Origin: Ustulina deusta
Lineage: Eukaryota; Ascomycota; Sordariomycetes; Xylariales; Xylariaceae
Length of the DNA stretch: 64,000 bases
Direction of reading: 5' to 3'
Assembly (NCBI GenBank): GCA_023159155.1
Contig: JAJNNX010000023.1
Coordinates: 62,001 to 126,000 of the forward strand
Numbering within the stretch: the stretch's first letter is position 1; each line of letters opens with the position of its first letter. The notes beneath the pieces were generated by a model, which did not search any database, was not told the origin of the DNA, and saw only the letters and a program-made list of their open reading frames with translations. This document shows positions 58,750 to 64,000 of this stretch, one piece after another. The position numbers and the translations under genes were made by a program.

Positions 58750-59130
58750 TATACAGCTCAATAATATAAGTCCTACCATTGCATCTAAGAGGAGCCTTGA
58801 AGATATAGCCTGGGCGCGATGGAGCTCAAGGTTTTGCCAGTTTTGAGGGCAATGTAGGTATTGTAGTGTAGTGGATAGACGGCGCCTCGGCCGAGCTTTG
58901 GGCAGGATGTGTGCGTGTGGCCACGTCGGCTTACCATGTTGCGCCCCTCCACTAGCGGAGGGGTCAATTGGGTTAACCCCGCAATGCTTTGTATTCTGTG
59001 TATTATATGCTGGGTCAACCCAACAGGTCAGCCCATCGATGCCGCTCCCATCGGCGTAGATTATGAGTGTTTCTCCCGCTTTCGAGTTCTCTTTAGCGTT
59101 CTGTAGATAAAAGGAAACATCTGCCAATAC
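58750..59130 (-). mobile_element. LINE RNase H start, fragment D
   Basis: The minus strand reads LQNAKENSKAGETLIIYADG SGIDG in one frame, the beginning of the LINE RNase H domain (compare IYTDGSGIDG in fragment C; the Thr is Ala here). Then the match stops abruptly at a foldback insertion and is not resumed. It is a very short relic of the same Tad-like family. Confidence 0.5.
58936..59023. repeat. small foldback (MITE-like) element inside LINE fragment D
   Basis: Two adjacent inverted repeats: CCCCTCC...GGAGGGG with the loop ACTAGC at about 58943-58963, and TTGGGTTAACCC ... GGGTCAACCCAA at 58968-59023 with one mismatch and about 32 bases between the arms. The second has the size and form of a tiny MITE and interrupts the LINE reading just after the GSGIDG motif. 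Confidence 0.5.
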
Positions 59131-59493
59131 TATCTTACTTAAGGCATCACTAGTATCTATAGTGCCCCTAGAGCCAATGTCGCCAAATGCAATTAGGAAT
59201 ATCACAGATATAATGCTACAGGTAAAAAGGAACAATAAGTCTGGAAATTTTCTATCAAAGGCAATACCGTGTACTTATATACCCTGGTATGCACTATAGT
59301 ATCTAGAACAGGCCCCCACGATGACCCATATTCTATGTATATCACTAGTACTGAGTTCACCATGCCTGTGTATTCTTGCTGCTTAATAAGAAAGAACTTA
59401 ACGCGGTATTATACCATGCAACCTATCTTATTTGCAGAGCAATGTTAGCAATGAAATATCGTAGCTGGTAGGGTCAAAATTGCTTCGATCGCT
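59131..59493. other. gene-free stretch
   Basis: AT-rich spacer with nothing recognised. Confidence 0.35.
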
Positions 59494-60363
59494 TTAACCT
59501 GGACGCATGAAGGCATCCGAGAAATGGATAGCATTAACTGGCCATCGCTGATATAGTGGGATGCAGCGATGCTGGGGTGTGTTGTGGTTATAGCGCGCTG
59601 CCAACCCCCATTCAGAAGTCCACATAGGGTGCCACAGTGCCGAGTCCACCATCTCATATATAGCGTCGATAAAGGTTCCGAACTTCGAAGCGATGAAGAA
59701 AGGGGGTGTATCTCGACGATATTCACAACTAAGTCCTGCGCGGTTGACCAGAATGTCTAAATCATCTTGGTCGGCCCGAGAACAGGGACTCTTCCACGTC
59801 ATGGCTTCCATAACTTGCAGCCACGCCGCATCTGGAACCCTATGCTCACGTCGGGCAACACGAGCATGGACAAATATCATCTCCAATTGTTGTCTTTGGG
59901 CTAAGAAGGCAGTGATGAAGTCGGTATATAAACGAGGCATGTTTGCTTGGCGCTCTTGAGCTTGTTGCTGTAGCTGGCGGGCAACTCGAACAACATTCGC
60001 AATCAAAGCATTATGGTCGGCCCAACCGTTGACGTGGCGGTTGATGTGGTGGTCGAGAATAGCGGCATGATCGATAGAGAGACCGTACGCCTCGAATACA
60101 GCAGCAGGGCGTTGTAGCTCGTTAGCTAGATCGTTATCGAAGGGGATGGTTGACAATTCCTTAGTCCTGTAGTAAATGAAAGAAATAAGCACTTGTCATA
60201 CAATCAAGATAAAGCAGCCTTACGAAACTACTGTCACCACCATGACTTCCTAGACATGGTTGGTAGTCCAGTTGATCACCATTGGTGGTCCTTGAACAAC
60301 AAAAGGGAGGTTGCATCTGGAGCACAAGGCTACAGGTAGTACCTGCTGGCTTGAACTTGGCAT
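59494..60363 (-). pseudogene. unrecognised two-exon fungal gene with one in-frame stop
   Basis: On the minus strand, exon 1 (60363-60224) starts MPSSSQQVLPVALCSRCNLP and holds a TAG at 60250-60252 (CAG-to-TAG would explain it). A 57-nt intron (60223-60167, GTAAGG ... CTACAG) joins in phase through a split Ser codon to exon 2 (60166-59494), 224 codons. This exon is helical in character, with ANVVRVARQLQQQAQERQAN, RADQDDLDILVNRAG and FGTFIDAIYEMVDSALWH. CSRCNLP may be half of a zinc ribbon. No known family is recognised. The long undamaged exon 2 argues that the stop is recent or is an error. The total would be 270 residues. Confidence 0.5.
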
Positions 60364-60516
60364 TTTCGAAGTGTGAGATCTGTAGTGGGTAAGGTATTCG
60401 CTGAGACGTGGGAAGAGTAGGTAGTTAGCGACCTCGGAGGTGGACAGATTGAAGGTGGTGCACCGGAATTTCCTTGGCGGTGGGGGCTGGCAGAATAACT
60501 TGCAGGTAAAGGGCAA

Positions 60517-61129
60517 GCGCTACCTATCTTATCAGCTAAGCCACCACAGCCACTTTTGGTGCTGTTGTAGCTTGTAGCAGAGTAAGACCACGTCGGCGCA
60601 CTAGTTGTGACCTACGGGTTGTGCGCTGTCTAGGAGAAAGTCCTAGAAGCAGAAGACCTGTCGAAGATAGCAAAAGTAATCAGCAGCGGACGTATTACCA
60701 ACAATTTGGTAGTAACCACTGCAGTGAAAGCTAGTGTCGTATTTCAGCTGAAAGATGTCTATTGTTTACACGTGGTGGCATTTGGCAATAGTCCACTGAA
60801 CTTGCCCATACTAAGCACTACTAATCAAACCATTGTTGTAATCGGTAAGGAAACTACTAGGAGTAAGACTATGGATGTGGTTCTACACAGGGCTATAGAA
60901 CGCAATAGTCTTCGGCCAAACTAAGCTCTGCTGCTTAGCTATGCCAGCCCCCGGCTAGTGCCAACCTCCCCGTAATCTCGATTAACGACCCCGAACTAAA
61001 TCGATCTTCTCCTGCTACTATCGGCCACATACTCCTAGTCCTTTAGTACTTCACGCGATAAGCAGGAACGTAGCGAAACTGCTCATGACATCGACGCGCG
61101 ACTCAAATATGAACGGCCCTAACTTACGA
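60517..61129. other. gene-poor stretch
   Basis: A plus-strand frame at 60706-60924 (ASVVFQLKDVYCLHVVAFGN) is not recognised. No gene is called. Confidence 0.35.
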
Positions 61130-62465
61130 GAAATACATCGCTATATTAGGTAGTTAATGGCTCTCAAAGCTTCGAAAAAATTTAACATCGATGTTTTAAG
61201 ATGGGGTTTTACTAGCCCATGAATACCCTCTACGCATAAAATAACCACGTTGTCAAAATAATAATATTAATCAACCTAGACTTTAATAAGCTTTTCTTTA
61301 TAAGTATTCAACCATGTAGTTTTAACGTACGTAACTAGATCAGCATAGTCGGGAAAATACTTCGTTTTGAATTCCTGTATGTGTTAATCGAATACTTCTT
61401 CGTTTGGTAATCTAATAATAGAATGCCATAATTAATAAAATTCATTCCAAGCTTCTATCCCTTCGTTCTAGCGCATAAAGGTAGGCTGGCAATATCGGAG
61501 TACGGCTTTATTAGCATGCCAAAGGCATAAGAGCAAGGGTAAGGTCGGGAAGCAAACAGTAACAACGTTAATGCATGCTAAATAACGGTCTGTTAAAATT
61601 ATAAACGGGAGCTGAGCTTTACAAAGCTCGTACATAGGCTTCAGCCGGTCTAAGGCCCAAAAGTAATCCCTTTCTGCCTCCCTACTAAAAAACACGAAAC
61701 CAATGCAAAAAGAGCGCTAGCAAGCATCACCTCCAATCATATCTAGCAAAAGCATCCCGTACTTATTAGTCTTATAAGTACAATCCAATACGAAAACATC
61801 TAGGCACGTTTAAAGGTACACTATTAATTTGGGGTGGGCAAATAGAACATCTATAACTCGGCCATCTGGATCTGTTTAGAATTGGCTCTAGAAGCCCTCT
61901 TGAAATAGTTAGTCCGCAAGGGCTTATATTATGCTCTGGCCCGCACAGATCTCTCTCCTAGCGCCTGCAATCCTATTGTAGATATCTTGCTATGTCGTTA
62001 TCGTATTGTAGTGCTAGCGCATATACGTCCTAATCTCTTTGGGGGCAATACTAGCATTAATAAAACTAACAAGAGTAGACTTCTCCTCCATGGATAGTAC
62101 TCGGTGTGCTGGGTAGGCTACGGAGTGTAGGTTTGGCTCGTGGTTATGAATAGAGAACCGTTTATTAGCACAGTGTTTCACAATCCAAGTAGCCTATCTA
62201 ACAACTCTTTGGCATAGATCAAAAACAGGCAGCCGGTCCCTCGAGTAGTTCTTTTTCGCTAGCGTTCTTTTGGTACACTAAGAGGCCAGGAAAAGCGGTC
62301 GCATAAGTATGTAATTGTCAATTTACCGCTGTTTTCCTTTGTTGACCTCCCAATTACAAAGGCGTAACCCCTTAGGGCTACCCACGCGTTAATCGCCTTA
62401 AGTAAGGTGTCCCGTGAATTATAGCTACCTTCAGGGGGTAAACAATCATTTAGAAATAAAAACAT
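61130..62465 (-). mobile_element. MULE-type transposase relic
   Basis: Strongly AT-shifted minus-strand sequence. The N-terminal piece (62465-62259) reads LLKAINAWVALRGYAFVIGR, the FAR1-like DNA-binding start of fungal Mutator-like (Hop-type) transposases. About 600 bases later, 61695-61468 reads SREAERDYFWALDRLKPMYE, LPFIILTDRYLACINVV and LCLWHANKAVLRYCQP, the MULE catalytic core with the second Asp in ILTDR and the C/H pair in LWHANK. The stretch between and after is full of stops, many TAG/TAA. This is a RIP-degraded element. Terminal inverted repeats were not found. Confidence 0.7.
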
Positions 62466-62569
62466 TATTAATTGAGGTCCAATTTAGCTATATTGTAAAT
62501 AAAAAATAAAGTCGTGTTCATTTAACGTTAGTAGAAATCCAACGCGTCACAAATATACTTTAATTAACA

Positions 62570-62870
62570 GCTGTTGGCAGATGCTCCAAAATGCAGCAGC
62601 TTGTGCTTACATAATCCACACGGGATCCCGTTAGATATTATATACACGGGATCTCGTGTCTGTATTGGGCGCCGAGAAATATCCAGATATATGGATATTT
62701 ATCCTATCCCAATACACGCCAACTGCCCTAACAAATGATTCCCTTATATAAACTCTAAGCTCCACGTAGATAGTCACTCCTTTAGTTTAGTTCCCTAGCT
62801 ATCAATCTTACACCATTATATTCCCTATACAATTAACTGCAGAGGAGGAATTGACACACTGGCAGATTAT
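62570..62870 (+). repeat. LTR-like diverged repeat, right copy
   Basis: Contains tatataaactct, tagtcactcc and agctatcaatcttacacc, in the same order as at 820-960, and is followed by an AT-rich leader. Upstream are imperfect repeats of cacgggatc(c/t)cgt. Limits are approximate. Confidence 0.4.
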
Positions 62871-62923
62871 TCAGCGAATGCTTTAATATTGTGAGTAAAA
62901 GAATAAAAACTCCATGATTTGAG

Positions 62924-63715
62924 CTACAGCGCCACGTACATGTAGAAACGAGCACCTGTTCTCGTCATGGTCTCTGATATTAGCTGGACGCTCACAAACA
63001 GATTCACAAGGTCATGGACAGAACCACTCGCAGTGGCTGTGAATATTAAAGAACTGCTCGAGACGATGTTTTTAATCGATACTCTTGGTAGGCTTGAGAA
63101 GCTGCCATCGACGAGTTGACACTGATTAACTTCGATCTGGAGCGCGGAGGTCGAAACCTTAGGTCTGAAAACAATCTTTAGGCCGGTATATATTTTATCA
63201 TTGGCGGAAAATCTGGTATCATGGCCAGTAAGTTCTGGATGTTCTTTTGACAACTTTTTTTATGTCCACAATGCTGTTGCTAACTGTCAGACACAGCGTT
63301 CTGTAGCCAATTGGAGGTTGAGTTCTTGTTGTTCTTCAAGAGTTCTCCCTCCACTCCGGAGTGGATATAAAACATGTGGCGCAGGCTTACTACTACCTTA
63401 CATAAGCACACACCGTATATCTAACACTAACACGCGCTATTGTTCGCCTTTGCTGTCACATGATATTTTCTTCCGGCAACAAGTAGTGTGGGAATGGGAA
63501 AGGACGAATTTATAATTAGTCTTTAATAATTCTTTCCTATAATTATGAAACATACTGTTTATATTTAAGGCTGTTGTCGGAGCTGAGGAGATAAACCTGT
63601 TCACGAGGCTTAACTCGTTACTGAGGTTGTAACGGGCGTAACGTATGCGGAATAGACTGCTTTGAGCAAAGTCGAGAAGGGATTTCAGACCTCCTTTCAG
63701 CTGCAATGCGTTGCT
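62924..63715 (-). pseudogene. unrecognised minus-strand coding remnants
   Basis: Two minus-strand frames look like real protein: 63253-62924 (FRPKVSTSALQIEVNQCQLV, DLVNLFVSVQLISETMTRTG) and about 63690-63437 (LKGGLKSLLDFAQSSLFRIR, NELSLVNRFISSAPTT). They could be exons or frameshifted parts of one gene. I do not recognise either, and the joining sequence has stops. Confidence 0.3.
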
Positions 63716-63719
63716 ATGT

Positions 63720-64000
63720 CTGATTATCCCTTCGTTGCTTGCGACAAAGTTTATTACACTGCAGAGACTGTCCCAAGTACAGGATCCAAGTACAAGGTCA
63801 GCACCCCAGCGCCGGACATGCTCTACGGATACGACCGCCAGAGCGCCTTTCCTCGGCAACAAGGACAGCTGTTGTCTATGGGAACAGAAATGATAGCCAA
63901 TAATCAGTACCAAGGTTTATTGTACCCCTTCTTCATGGTCAAGTTCAAGGGTGACGGTGGGAGTATGTGGGTGGCTACAAACTAATGTCTTGGGGGCTCA
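63720..64000 (+). pseudogene. DUF7924-like relic, cut by window end
   Basis: The plus strand reads VPSTGSKYKVSTPAPDMLYG and, after a spacer, YPFFMVKFKGDGGSMWVATN, then TAA at 63983-63985 and CLGGS in the same frame. The pattern PDMLYGY ... PFF(V)xEFKG ... WVAxNQCLGGS is that of a widespread fungal family I know as DUF7924. The stop replaces the Gln of NQC (CAA to TAA). The conserved E of E-x-K is Lys here. The gene continues beyond 64000 and its 5' part is eroded. The family's FFVxEFK strand resembles PD-(D/E)XK nucleases (inference). Confidence 0.55.

Noticed and set aside
62924..63715. Single gene continuous with the DUF7924-like relic
   Set aside because: The coding-like readings are on the minus strand, whereas the DUF7924-like reading is on the plus strand.

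Overview
The window is fungal nuclear DNA, most likely from a filamentous ascomycete (Pezizomycotina, perhaps Sordariomycetes; the genus cannot be fixed from sequence). The grounds are short GT-AG introns of 40-91 nt with CTAAY-type branch points, fungus-restricted families (Zn2Cys6 regulator, HET, BYS1, DUF3435, NmrA) and fungal transposon types (Tad-like LINE, MULE, hAT, pogo). Many broken reading frames carry stops at positions where Gln, Arg or Trp codons are expected (CAG/CAA/CGA/TGG to TAG/TAA/TGA). That is the pattern left by repeat-induced point mutation (RIP).

Layout: 1-12 kb holds sparse, intact, ordinary genes. They are a spliced Zn2Cys6 regulator (4.4-6.2 kb, minus) divergent from an NmrA-like oxidoreductase (6.9-7.8 kb), and a small secreted BYS1-domain protein (11.4-12.0 kb), separated by gene-poor DNA with short diverged repeats and a short-chain dehydrogenase relic. 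At 15.6-19.2 kb is an intact five-exon gene of about 1100 residues. It carries a DUF3435 tyrosine-recombinase domain (the family of Starship 'Captain' recombinases), several C2H2-like fingers and a C-terminal chromodomain. An F-box protein follows (20.0-21.3 kb), then a large SNF2-type ATPase gene (23.2-27.3 kb) with one in-frame stop.

From 28 kb onward the window is an accessory graveyard: LINE ORF1 relic, HNH protein with a ruined 3' end, HET gene with a one-base frameshift, a broken member of a common fungal orphan family, dynamin-like GTPase pseudogene, PIF1 helicase relic, pogo, hAT and LINE pieces, a PD-(D/E)XK-like relic, an F-box-like pseudogene, a second SNF2 gene with several lesions, a truncated RecQ, an unrecognised gene, a MULE relic and the start of a DUF7924-like relic cut by the window edge. 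Two long LTR-like repeats (35.1 and 56.9 kb), a four-copy promoter-like repeat and several foldback elements are scattered through it.

How the parts relate: the regulator and NmrA protein may form a local redox-sensing pair. The recombinase is the only long accessory gene here that reads through without damage, and its position upstream of cargo-like genes (SNF2, HNH, HET, F-box, nuclease-like) suggests a Starship-type giant mobile element. I found no element ends, so this remains an inference. No tRNA, rRNA or CRISPR array was recognised.
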